Source of the DNA: Malus domestica
Taxonomy: Eukaryota; Streptophyta; Magnoliopsida; Rosales; Rosaceae
Direction: 5' to 3'
Length of the DNA stretch: 64,000 bases
Assembly: GCF_042453785.1 (NCBI RefSeq)
Contig: NC_091675.1
Coordinates: 3,918,501 to 3,982,500, forward strand
In this document: positions 36,901-46,721 of the stretch, one piece after another
How positions within the stretch are numbered: the first letter of the stretch is position 1
How the letters are laid out: every line of letters starts with the position of its first letter
The notes under the pieces: model-generated
Seen by the model: the letters and a program-made list of their open reading frames with translations, nothing else
Databases searched by the model: none
Told to the model about the DNA's origin: nothing
Translations under genes and position numbers: made by a program

Positions 36901-38179
36901 TGGAAAAAATGGAACACAACAACTGCCAAAGATCATTTACTAAGAAGCAAATTCCAACAACAACGTTTGGATTATTTTTCATAGAAATTCTGATGCTTTC
37001 ATTGTCACCAACGAAAGCATAACCAGATTTTACAAGCTTAGATGCAGAAATTAAATTCCTTCTTAACGAAGGTACATATAAAACATCAAACAACTCTAAA
37101 ACATGACCACTTGACAGCTTCAACTTTAGACTCCCTATAGCCTCCACTGCCACTTTATTTCCGTTGCCAACATAAACTTGAAAAACTTCATTTTTTGTTG
37201 TTGTAGTTCCTCTTGTGAACCCCTGCAGAGAATTGGTGATATGCACCGAACACCCAGTGTCAAACCACCAAGAATTTGGAGGGACTTCAACAAGATTAGT
37301 TTCAAAACAAACAAAAATTTCAACAAAAGAAATACCTTTCTTAACTTTCCAATTCTTGCGTTTTTCACAATCTTTCTTCATGTGCCCAAATCTTTTGCAA
37401 AAATAACATTTGACATTGTCCATATTTTTCTTAGACATCTCAGGTCCCTTAGAGGAGGAGGCATTCATGGCGGTATCATAAGAATTGAATGGCTTAGGGA
37501 TCTTACCATGTTGATACATAGGTTTCTTACCAACATCTGTCTGCATGAAGTTGACATGGTTGATCATCTGGTTCTTCTTAATTCTTGCTTCCTCTTGAGC
37601 ACAGATCGAGATGAGATCATCCAGCGTCCATTTCTCCTTTTGAGTGTTGTAGGAGACCTTCAATTGCTCAAAACTTGATGGCAGTGAATTAAGTGCCATA
37701 TGAACAACAAAAGCATCGTCCACAGGCACCTCCAAGTCTTTGAGCTTTGAAGCAGTTTCCACCAGTTTAAGAATGTGCTCTCTTACACTCTTATTTTCTT
37801 CAAACTTGAGAGTGGTGAGAGTGGTCATCAAATTCCCCATTTCAGCCTTTTCCGATTCCCTGTACTTTGCCCCAATTGCCTCCAAGAAGTCTTTGGCCTT
37901 GTCACCAACAACAATTCCTCCACGCACAGTCTCACTCATGGTCCTTTTCATGACCATCAATGACATCCTATTAGCTTTCTCCCATTTCTCATGTTTCAGC
38001 CTTTGTTCAGCAGTTGAAACATCAGTGAGTGGTTCTGGCTCTTCCTCCCTCAGTGCCAAATCGAGGTCCATCAGGCCCAGGACAATCTCGATGTCTTGCT
38101 TCCATTTCTTGAAATTTCCTCCACTTAAAGGCTCAATCGAAGAGAAATTCATGGCTGAAGTGTTCACTGCAGAAGACAT
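33908..38179 (-). CDS. Copia gag-pol polyprotein (Copia-1)
   Basis: 1423 residues in one open frame, in Copia order. Gag (UBN2-type) spans about 10-205, with a zinc knuckle CYFCKRFGHMKKDC at 258-271. The aspartic protease site is WWFDTGCSVHI (D307). Next come a GAG-pre-integrase HHCC region (LWHKRLGHIS ... CIDCC) and the integrase core (HTDVCGPF, FIDDYSRFTYLY, GTPQQNGVAERRNRTLIEM). The reverse transcriptase follows (GCKWVFKTKRDLNGKVERYK, catalytic ILYVDDILLAS) and RNase H at the C-terminus (YTDSDFAGCLDDRKSTSGY, TMEAEFIAL, HCDNKAAV). All catalytic signatures are present and no stop interrupts them. The protein copies the element's RNA into DNA and integrates it. It is not a host gene. The start codon lies in a 13-base block that also occurs in the LTR leader (see findings). 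Confidence 0.95.
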   Translation of the reverse strand: MSSAVNTSAMNFSSIEPLSGGNFKKWKQDIEIVLGLMDLDLALREEEPEPLTDVSTAEQRLKHEKWEKANRMSLMVMKRTMSETVRGGIVVGDKAKDFLEAIGAKYRESEKAEMGNLMTTLTTLKFEENKSVREHILKLVETASKLKDLEVPVDDAFVVHMALNSLPSSFEQLKVSYNTQKEKWTLDDLISICAQEEARIKKNQMINHVNFMQTDVGKKPMYQHGKIPKPFNSYDTAMNASSSKGPEMSKKNMDNVKCYFCKRFGHMKKDCEKRKNWKVKKGISFVEIFVCFETNLVEVPPNSWWFDTGCSVHITNSLQGFTRGTTTTKNEVFQVYVGNGNKVAVEAIGSLKLKLSSGHVLELFDVLYVPSLRRNLISASKLVKSGYAFVGDNESIRISMKNNPNVVVGICFLVNDLWQLLCSIFSNSNCLNVDIFLPSKRLQSNESSAMLWHKRLGHISKVRMERLIKDNILPALDFGDLKDCIDCCKGKLTKVKKKSSIRSQKLLEVIHTDVCGPFPIKTLCGNIYFVTFIDDYSRFTYLYLIKDKTSVFECFKKFKTEVENQLDLSIKVLRSDRGGEYYGRYTEIGQAKGHLAVYLEQCGIQAQYTSPGTPQQNGVAERRNRTLIEMVRSMMSRAKLPQYLWGEALQMANYILNRVPTKAVSKTPYEVWIGRKPSLNHLHIWGCRAEARVYNPREKKLDSRTISCHFVGFPEKTKGYRFYSTDFPMRIFETGVAKFIEEGECSLEPDMEASRFNLEETGNVLPDNNIEWFDNGGTFGIQTTENDGGVINITQQQIEFNIDNFDHSMSGVGLDFHAVTSSQILGGLPGQQVRMENSEQPDIGTSSQPTRELIEPQATTERRILPARTRKSAISSDYVVYLQEIEMCEGMQDDPVTFYEAMETQQSNYWRDAMIDELRSMQTNNVWTLVEAPLNVKPIGCKWVFKTKRDLNGKVERYKARLVAKGFTQTEGIDYSETFSPVSTKDSLRIILSLVAHYDLELNQMDVKTAFLNGELEEEIYIQQPMGFVREGQENMVCKLNKSIYGLKQASRQWFMKFDQKVTAMGFIENKIDDCIYVKVCGSKFVFLILYVDDILLASNCMNMLLETKGLLSKTFEMKDMGNASFVLGIEIVRNRSKKLLGLSQKSYIENVLQRFNMQHCSNGEVPMGKGDRLNKSQCPKNELEKHGMSTKPYASLVGSLMYAQVCTRPDLAFAISVLGRYQANPGEQHWVAAKKVLRYLQRTKSYMLVYRSVENLELVGYTDSDFAGCLDDRKSTSGYVFTLGGAAVSWKSVKQKALATSTMEAEFIALFEATKKWLWLKNLITFMRLVDSISRPLVIHCDNKAAVFFSKNNKKSEATRLMDVKYLSVKEHVKKGDILVEHIDTQRMIADPLTKPLAVGVFKEHITSMGFHESFDSAGLWE

Positions 38180-38541
38180 CTAATTATTGTTAGTAACTAA
38201 CCAATGCATGTTTATACCACACTTATGAGCAAGAGGTACAAACTGCCATTGAAGGATAATCTTTTCATGCGTATATCTCAGGCCTTTGGACAAGAGTTTA
38301 TGCTGAACAAAGACACCATGCGTGATTTAAATATCTTGCCTGCTCATACATACTTTCTTTTGAGAAAAAATGTGGACGTTGCATGAATCTCATCACCAGA
38401 GAATGAAATATATAATTTAAACAACTTAAATAATGTAAAAAGTGCATGATGATATGAATTTAAAATTGCAGAACTCATCATACAGAAAAATTAACACAAA
38501 CATATTGGTTCCAGGGCTTGTTAGTCTGCTCTGATACCAAA

Positions 38542-38981
38542 TGTTGGAATAAATCAAATATTTTTCTAACATTGAACCCTAGAACACATCATAATCTTAA
38601 TTACACATATGAAGCTAACCTGCAGAAGACATGGTCGTGTTTCAAAGAGACTCTTCTACTCACTAGAGACCTGAATATTCTTATGGTGATAGTCCCAAAA
38701 CGAAGAACCCCTTCTCTGTGAGCAGGGAATCCTTTTTATAGAGTTAGTGTTCCCCAACTTCCATCTATCGTGGAAGATGGTTATTCCACTGTTGCCTCTA
38801 ATTCCATCGTGCATGTAGTGGACCTGATACGTGCTTCAAACTGCAAGCACTATGGATGAAGCTCCTCAATTATAGGATATGGTTTTTCCACGTATTTAAA
38901 AAAAACCCTAACTGACTTATAATTTCAAATATGCTGACTCACTATTATCAATACTAGTTGAGTCCAATAAGGATTCCTACA
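38542..38981 (-). repeat. Copia-1 5' LTR with promoter
   Basis: 440 bp, TGTAGGAATCC...TTATTCCAACA on the minus strand. Contains the TATA box at 38731-38741 and, 100 bp downstream, ATGTCTTCTGCAG followed by a GT splice donor (38632-38618). Confidence 0.92.
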
Positions 38982-39623
38982 TTAATGTTGTGTTTTGTGC
39001 CAGGATGAAGAAAATCCTAGAGAATAGGAAGTGAAGAAAGACGAGGTTGATCGTAGGATTTTTGGTCATGTTTGAATAATCTCTCTTGGAAGGTTTGGAA
39101 TTCATGGCCGGCATGTGAGGGAGACTAGGAAACTTATTTATAAGATGATAGGATTTTGAATATAACAAGAGTCAATTTGAATATTCAAACGAAGAAGAAG
39201 TCAAGTGTCCCCTACTGCGGAATCGCTGACTGCTGATGAGGAGGTATTTCAAAGAAATTTCCTATTCATTCCTAAGAAACAAGCTGGTATGGTTTTTCAT
39301 AATTCGAATACAAGAAAGAATTGAGTAAATCAGTATTTACCTCAGAAGAAAAATAAGTGATGGTGGATACAGTGAGTCAATGACAGTTTTGCCACAGCTA
39401 CATTGATCCATTCGTGTTGAATAAATGGCATCCATCAGCACATTTGAATTTGATTCAATGAACCTTCTTCCAAATTAAAGCAGGAGACTTGGTTTATACT
39501 CTATACTCTAATGATTTTTTTTGTACTAAGTAGTTTTCTTAACTTTCGACGTAGGATATTTCTTCACAAAGTAAATTAACGCAACTTCTGGGTTTTGCTC
39601 AAACAGTTATAATTGGCAAATGG

Positions 39624-39760
39624 TTAAATTTTTTGAAAGGTTTGACCAAACCTGGAAAAGAAGAAGAGTAAGATGAAGACAAGAAAAACAGGGTTGATCA
39701 TAGAATTCTTGGTCATGTTCGTATGCTCTTTTGAATGGTTTGGAATAAATTGATGGTGTC
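39624..39760 (-). pseudogene. GLR exon-1 relic (signal peptide only)
   Basis: The minus frame from an ATG at 39716 reads MTKNSMINPVFLVFILLFFF, plainly the leader of the GLRs in this cluster (MTKNPMIEPVFLFFLFFKIF in GLR-3). It ends after SRFG. A block around GACCAAACCTGG and AAGAAGAAGAGTAAGATGAA is duplicated about 120 bp apart (39640 and 39763). No downstream GLR exons are attached. Confidence 0.7.
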
Positions 39761-40130
39761 GACCAAACCTGGTAAAGAAGAAGAGTAAGATGAAGACAAG
39801 GAAGTTTCCCCTTAACACTGAGTCACTAGCTGTTGATCAGGAGGGAATTCGAAGAAGTTTCATCCTCATTCTTAAGAAACAAGCGTGTATGGTTTTTCGT
39901 TTTGTATACAGGAAGAGAATTAACTAACACAGTATTTTTATTTGACTAAACTCATCAGTCCGTACGTTCGAATTCAATTCCAACCCCAAATTAGCAGGAG
40001 ACTTGGTCTTCTGAATTAAATTAATCAATAGCGTAGTCTATACTCCATAGTGATATTTTTACACTAGTTTTTTCGTGCGTAGTTTATACTCTATAGTGAT
40101 ATTTTTACATTGGTAGTGTAACAACCACCC

Positions 40131-40757
40131 TCAAATATATGTATTATTTGTAATTTCACCCTAGGCTGCCACGTGTCAGCCATCTAACACCCTCTCTTTT
40201 CCCTCTCTCTGTCCCCCACCCCCGAGACCTCTTACTTCTGTGTCTCTCTCAACTCTCCCGTAGCTCTCTCTCTCAGCTCTCCCGTACCTCTCTCCCTCAA
40301 CCTCTCGCATCTCTCTCTCTCTCTCCCCCTGGACTCACTAGGACTTTATCACCATCAGGAGAGACTGGCCACGAGCTCAGGACCCCTGCCCTGCGAGTTC
40401 GACGGCACGGAGCAAAGCTCCGGCGAACCTTTTCTCTTTTTCCGTTGGGTAAGTCTCGAACCTCTCCTTCTCGTTGTTAGCTTGATGCTTGGTGGTGTTT
40501 TGTGAACTAGATCCTTCCATTTTTACGTAGGTTTTGTCTCGGAATCGATTTGGGTAAGCACACCCGTTTTCCGGCGAACCCATGGACTTTGGGGGCATTT
40601 TCGGTCACCTCCGACCGTGTTACGATCATTGTAACAATCTCTTCCTCTCTCCTTGTTCTTCACGTTTGTACCTAGATCGGGGTCTAGAACCCATGTTTTC
40701 TGGTGACCGGAGCTGTAGCAGCTCCGGCCTTCTTCTTCCTCGGCAAACCAGGCCAAC
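40131..40757 (+). mobile_element. Gypsy-type LTR fragment
   Basis: Starts TGTAACAACCACCCTCAAAT, then a CT-rich tract and GC-rich non-coding sequence. The left flank (TTTTTACATTGGTAG) matches uninterrupted sequence at about 61310-61322. The right flank joins the ACAAACCGCAAGCTTAAATC segment that recurs at 62149. Similar lineage to 53526-51922 (inference). Confidence 0.45.
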
Positions 40758-43700
40758 AAACCGCAAGCTTAAATCTGTTGGTAGTAAAAATTTAAAACAC
40801 ACAACGTCTTACAAAGTAATGATATGTAAGTAACATTAGCATACCTCCAACGAAGATTCTTCTTCATGATCCATGGATATTGTAGCTTTCAGGGGCCTGA
40901 CAGAGTAATTTTCTGGAACGGTCATACAATAATCTTATTTAGCTTACCTCATCAGAAGAAGATAAGAGCAGGGAGAGATTTTGAAGCACATCAAAATCAG
41001 CGAATTGTGAAGTTACAGAATCCCATGTGCGGAATAATGTCTTTGTCAATTGGGGAGCTTTGATGAAAAAGATGGCATAAGCTGCAATATTTGAACACTG
41101 AATTTAAGGGCCGAAATTCTAACATTCCCTTCGTAGAAACAATCAATCACCTCCAGATGGCGAAGGGATGATCCACCAACAATGTCGAAGTGGGGTGGAG
41201 TCAAATAGACATTGAAAGGATTTTAAACGACTTGGTTTAAGTGAAAGAATATAAGGTGATACCAGGCTTTCCAGATTTCAGCTTCTCTTTTCCACGACTC
41301 CATCCAAAACTGTACCTAATACATGGCGGGTAAGAAGAAGATAAGGAATATATCCATGCGGCTAGCTGCCAAATTTCATTCCACCCGTTGGATTTGGAAT
41401 GCAGATAGGGCAAAAAGGGCATGCGGCCTTTCAGGCCTTGAACCTCTTCAATGGGTCTGTCAGCCACTACACAAACCAACACCGAATCTCACGTTGGGCC
41501 CAAAAAACCCAAAACTAACTCAGTGGTAGAGTTGTAAATGTAGCAAAATCGAGTCATGAAAGAGAAAGGGGGTGCCCCAAACCCCAGCACAACACAGATT
41601 TGGTGGCAGCAATGTGTAAATAAAGCAAAATCAAGGGGCACAATTTTGACTGTAGCTAAGCTACTATTACATAAATTTGAGGTAGTTTCTTTTTTGTTAT
41701 GTCTGTCATGGCTGCATCAACCAATACCGTGCCCTCCTCGTGAAGCCATAACTCCATTATAATCCACTATCTACAGACCCATCTTACAAAGTAGGAGTGC
41801 AAAATGGATAGTAAAGCCTGATTGCTTCCATGAATATTTCCTTCAAATTCCAAGAAAAAACAGTGACTCCATTTCCTTCACCCTTAAACCAAAAATTTCC
41901 CCATTGATATGGACACCCACATACCATTTTAGATTTTAAAGCAAAGTTTATTAATCCGTTTTAGAATTTAACTACTTCAGCTCCTCAAAGCAGAAGCAGT
42001 TTAAGCAGCAAGAATAGCAGGGTAACTACTGCATTTCCCAGGCTATTGTTGTTAAGTGATAGTAATAAAAGCCCAGGTCTGGGGTTCAAAAGGTGGTCAA
42101 ATTAAGTTCACCCTCCTCGGGTGAGAGGGGAAGAAGATGATGAACAATCATCTTCTTCTTTAATTTGTCTATTGTTTCAATTTTGTTAGACTTAATTTTA
42201 TCCTTTTTATGTGTGGAAAGACTTGTCTAACTTTTTAGTTTTAATTGCATTCTAATGCTTTGTCTAATCTTTTTTGGCTTATTTTTAACTACGCTTCTTA
42301 AAATATATGTGGGACCAACACCCACTAAGATTATCTTACATGTGCAAATTTTGAGTTTTAAAGAGACAACTTTTAAGCTTCAAGGGGCAAACTGAGATCA
42401 AATTCAAGTTCCAGGCAGCAAGGTAAATTGAATTTTGAGTTTCAAGGAGTAAAGTAGTGACTTTTGAGTTATAGGGAGTAAAATGAGATTAAAAAATTGA
42501 GTTCCAAGAGGTGTGGCTAAAAATAAGTCATCTTTCTTCTAGCATATGGAATTTGGGGTCACTTAAAATTCAAGAAATGTAGTTGAGATTACTCAACACA
42601 CTCATATTCCATTGCTGATTATTATATGATGAGTGGGTTGATGTATCTAATTATTGAAAGACACTTACATTAATCGAAAATATATTTGCATTTCTCTCTC
42701 TCATTTATCACCTGACATAGACACATGATAAGTTAGAAGGAAATGTTCCAATTATGCTAAGTTTTTTTTTCTTTCTAAATATTGACGCAATAATCAATAG
42801 ATTTCTTGGGCAACAGTCTATTCTAATTTAGGGTTTAGGTCTGTTTCTCATCACTTGGGAAGGAAGTTAACTCAATACCATATTCATGAGTACCACTGTC
42901 TTGGGTTGCTTGACCATTGGGACTCCGATCACCACCATGCACGGAAGAATTAGGAGTTTCCACCAACTCTTGATGAACAATGTGCGGTCCAGTGGCGTCG
43001 GGAGAGCTTGATGATGACTTAGGGGGACATTTGCTGTTTGCTGAAGATTCAGCCACAGCTATACCATGATCACTATTTTGCAGCGTGCTATTCTTAGAAG
43101 TATCTGAAGTGAGGTCATTTCCGTAATATACTCCTAATATTTCATGAATTCTTGTCCAAAATGAGGCTTCTGAATCTGCCCGTGTCAAGTTGTGGCCATG
43201 CTCATACAGGAACATAGCTGTAAATACGAGGATAGCTAGTGATGAAGCAACACCAGCAACGATGAAGAGGCCCCTAAAGCTATCAAGACTAAGAGTGTTG
43301 GAACTTTCCATGGTGTTGGAGTTTGAACAACTTTCATTTTTCTTGAACCACTTATCTTCGATGGCCTCCATTTTACCTCCCTCGCTCACTTTAGTGATTG
43401 CTGTTGAAAAATCACGCGTGAGAAGCAAACCTTTTTGAAAGACCTGAGGTAACCCAAAGAAAAAAAATCCAACGTCGGAAAACATGTATTAATTGGAGGA
43501 GAGAAGCCCACACAGAGAAACAAGGGTAACTTACAAATGCAAACCCATCAGAGTTGAATGTTGGTGTAACAAGGGTACATTCTGAGCAATATGTTGCAAT
43601 AAAAGGTTTCATGTAGGGAGTTTCATCAAAAGCCGCAGAAATACCTCCATTTTTGTTCCTGTTGCGAAGAAGTTTCTTCAATTCTTCTCTAGAATGATAG

Positions 43701-46700
43701 GGCTTGAGTTTATCGTCCTATCCTACTCGCTTCAGAATCCCATAAATAAAGGAACCTCTTACGTAACCAACCTTGTCCCCATTCTTTATGAGAAGGTTTA
43801 CATCAGTAACGACTGGTTGAAGCTGTTGGATTGTTAACATTGATGTTAAACTGGCTGTATAATTTTGTGTTAGTACAAGAACAACAAAGTACCATATAAT
43901 CACTACAAATCTAGCCAAGTTGCTCAATACTTGCTCCCCTGTTTCAAAAATTTCAAAAGAATATAGATATGGCATCAATATGTCATCAAATATGTAAACA
44001 AGATTGTTTCTAAAAAACGATAACTCATGTAGGGAACTTATGATGTGCGAAAACCATGGTTGAGAAGTTGAGAAGGAGAACTAAAAGCTTGTGCCAATTT
44101 GGTGACGCAGAGACCCCTGAAAGTCTTTGTTTATTGGATGTTCAAGAAACCAGACCACATAACCAATGAATATGAAAAAACAGGCACTGGTTGCCCAAAG
44201 GTCCCAAGTCAAAGGCTTCAGGAACACCCAGGTGTTTTTGGCACCTGTATTTCCTTTGAAAGGCACGACCATCGATACCCATGCTTCTGTGTATGGCAAT
44301 GTAAAGTCAACAAACAAAGATTTATTTCCTCTAATGGTAATATCTCCAACTGCAGCATCATATTTCTGTCAAGTAAAATTGCTAATGTTTTAACATTTGA
44401 ATCGATGTTTTTCACTAGAATAAAAATATGAAGTAATAAGGGGAAAAAATAAAGCTTAGAATAAGAGTTTTTACCCCAAGAATTACTTGATTGAGCAAAT
44501 AATTGTAACTAGCTCTCGTACCATCAGGCCTTGTAAAGGGATGAAACTCATAAGGAACAAAGTACGGCAATACTTCTATTACCGCAGTAAAGACGTCAAT
44601 GCAGTATCCAGTGATATTGGTTGTATTAGTGCTTGGATCATGTTTCACACTTACAAGTTCGTCATATGCTCCCTTCACCGGGACTCCAATTCTTAAGGTC
44701 CCATTCGCACTAATCTGCCAACCCCTTGGAACCGAGGTGGTGTCTTCAGGCCATATAAAAGGTCCAAGACTGGCATTAGAAGTAGAGTGTCTGCTTGTAT
44801 TTTTGTCCGATTTAATGTTTCTTACAAGTCCAGTTTTGGGTGTCCAATATCCAATCCCTCTTTCCCCATTATCATTCACATTAACTACCTGAAAAGTTGA
44901 TGATTGTAGTTGCTTATTAATAAGGCTGAAATCTCCCAAAAGACCTTGGAATCTTGTACCTGATAGTTCTCGGACAAGTTCAGTACCACTTTGAGAGACC
45001 TCTAATCTCTTTGAACCAATGGAATTGCCAGAATTGTTAATCTTCTGGACGCGGAAGTTTGTTATTCCAACCTTCTCAGCAGCCATGGCTAGTGCCCAAG
45101 CGGCATCGTATGCCCACAATCCAAAAACATCCAGTTTAACACTAGGGATAGTTGGATTGTCTTGTTGGAATTTTGTTTGCCATCTAGCTCTAAAACTTTC
45201 AAGCTTTTTGTAATGGGAACATAATTTTTTAAACCCAACACCCCTTGCATGTCATCTATGTTGACATAAGAACTCGAGGAAATAAAACCGTTAGTCATCC
45301 CATTTGTCAGTATCCAAACATAGCCTTCATCCATCATGCCAAAGTCTTTTGCTTTAGAGAAAAACCGAGAGCCAAGATATGGGGACATATGCACTATGAA
45401 GACCCTGGTTCTCATTGACATCAACTTGCGAAGCTCTGCAACAATTTCCTCATCAGTGGAGATTGAAGGAATGGAATTCCAGTAGGGCACACGAGCACCA
45501 ACTGATTGCAAAGCAGTAGTCAGGTAAGGTATTACTCCTTTTCCGAACTCATTGTCAACGCTGATGGGCACTGCTTCACTCCAACCAAAGGCTTGGATGA
45601 TATTACTAATGGCTTTAACTTGAGATGAGTCATTTTGTGCAATTCGGAAAAAGTATGAACCTTGAAAAGAAGGGCTTGTTGCGGAAAATGAGATTATGGG
45701 CACCTGAGCTTTATCTCCAAGCTCAATTACAAAGCTGGCTTGCATTGATGATTCTAACCCTATGATGGCTTGCATTTTCTCATTTTTTTTATCAAGTCTA
45801 GAGCTGCTTCAAAGGTGAAAAATGGAAATTAATTAAACTTTGATGTAACTTCGAATACAAATAAGCATTTCTAGACATTTATAATGGTTGATCACGAACC
45901 AAATCCTACCCAACCAGATCCAAACAAACTTGGTTCTACCCAACTAAGCCTAACTGACTATGGTCAATTGTATGGGCCATGTTGAAGCAATTTCAGAAAG
46001 AAAAAAAAAATTAAAGATATATGAATTGAAGAAAAACAAGAACAGCTCTTATTTGTTACTTGTTGGTTGTAACAAAACTCAAAATTTGATAGCATACGTT
46101 ATATCAAACAAAGAAGTATTAAAACAGTTCATATATGTCATGATGACAAACTTATATAAAACATTAACAACAAAATTATTGAATAAAGTTGTAGAAAACT
46201 GACAAATTTGGAGATGAGGCTTGCACAGATGCAATGTCGTAAAGATAAACTTGGAGAAATTGACAAACTTTTTCTTTTGAAATGCAACGATAGCTTGTAT
46301 GAATAGAAAGATTCTACGGCAGCCCAAAGGCATCCACTGCAACAGAAGTTACAAAACAACACTTTTTAACAACATTCCTCGGACACAGCACATAGAGAAG
46401 AAACTGCCACCGGTTAAACTTTATACATTCAATATTGAAAATTAAATAGAATAATATTTAAATCTCCCACAAGCCATACCGGCTCATCCTTGGTCATGCT
46501 GAGCGACTACACGAAGGTCGTGACAGATCACAGACATTTATCATATATCCAAGTGCACCAAATAACGTGGAAGACCCCAATTGTGACCATTTGAACCAAT
46601 TGGGGAATCAACACCCTTAATATTCTAATAGTTATTGAAACATATTTGAGTGAAGCAAAAAAGAAAAGACGAAAACGAGAAGAGGTAGAGAAAACCTGCA

Positions 46701-46721
46701 GTAGCTGCAACAACATCTTAT

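Larger units (their letters stand above)
32973..38981 (-). mobile_element. Young, apparently complete Copia LTR retrotransposon (Copia-1)
   Basis: About 6.0 kb, inserted in exon 1 of GLR-1. 5' LTR is 38981-38542 and 3' LTR 33409-32973. By eye they differ at only two positions over 437 bp. The primer-binding-site complement GCTCTGATACCA is at 38528-38539, two bases inside the 5' LTR. The polypurine tract (AAGTGGGAGAA on the minus strand) abuts the 3' LTR at about 33410-33420. A TATA box (CTATAAAAAGG) lies at 38731-38741. One 1423-codon gag-pol frame is open. No clean 5-bp target duplication is seen. The 3' LTR lacks the terminal ACA, and about 5 bp of GLR exon are missing at the junction. Confidence 0.93.
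28755..39069 (-). pseudogene. GLR-1: clade-II glutamate receptor-like channel, disrupted
   Basis: Homologue of plant GLR2.7/2.8-type cation channels, the same five-exon layout as GLR-3. Exon 1 is split by a Copia element: 39069-38982 (signal peptide, AQNTTL) and 32972-32804. Exon 2 is 31740-30410 (ligand-binding-protein-like domain), exon 3 30315-30000 (S1, first TM), exon 4 29864-29458 (M2-M3, S2), exon 5 29366-28755 (last TM, cytosolic tail). Besides the insertion, which puts a stop two codons after NTTL, there are two nonsense codons: Trp to TAG at 30100-30102 in exon 3, and Gln to TAG at 29749-29751 in exon 4, just after the M3 motif. That motif reads SYAASLTS instead of SYTASLTS. Splice sites are intact and exon 2 is fully open (1331 bp, equal to GLR-3), so decay looks recent. 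Confidence 0.9.
39170..42834. other. GLR-1 upstream block and GLR-2 3' flank
   Basis: Contains a GLR exon-1 relic and an LTR piece. Segments are shared with the GLR-3 upstream region: 39850-39960 matches about 60890-60990, and 40757-40880 matches parts of 61480-61550 and 62145-62190. 41,000-42,800 shows no supported gene. Confidence 0.55.

Noticed and set aside
33908-38179. 1423-codon ORF as a host gene
   Set aside because: All domains are Copia gag-pol, with paired LTRs, PBS and polypurine tract.
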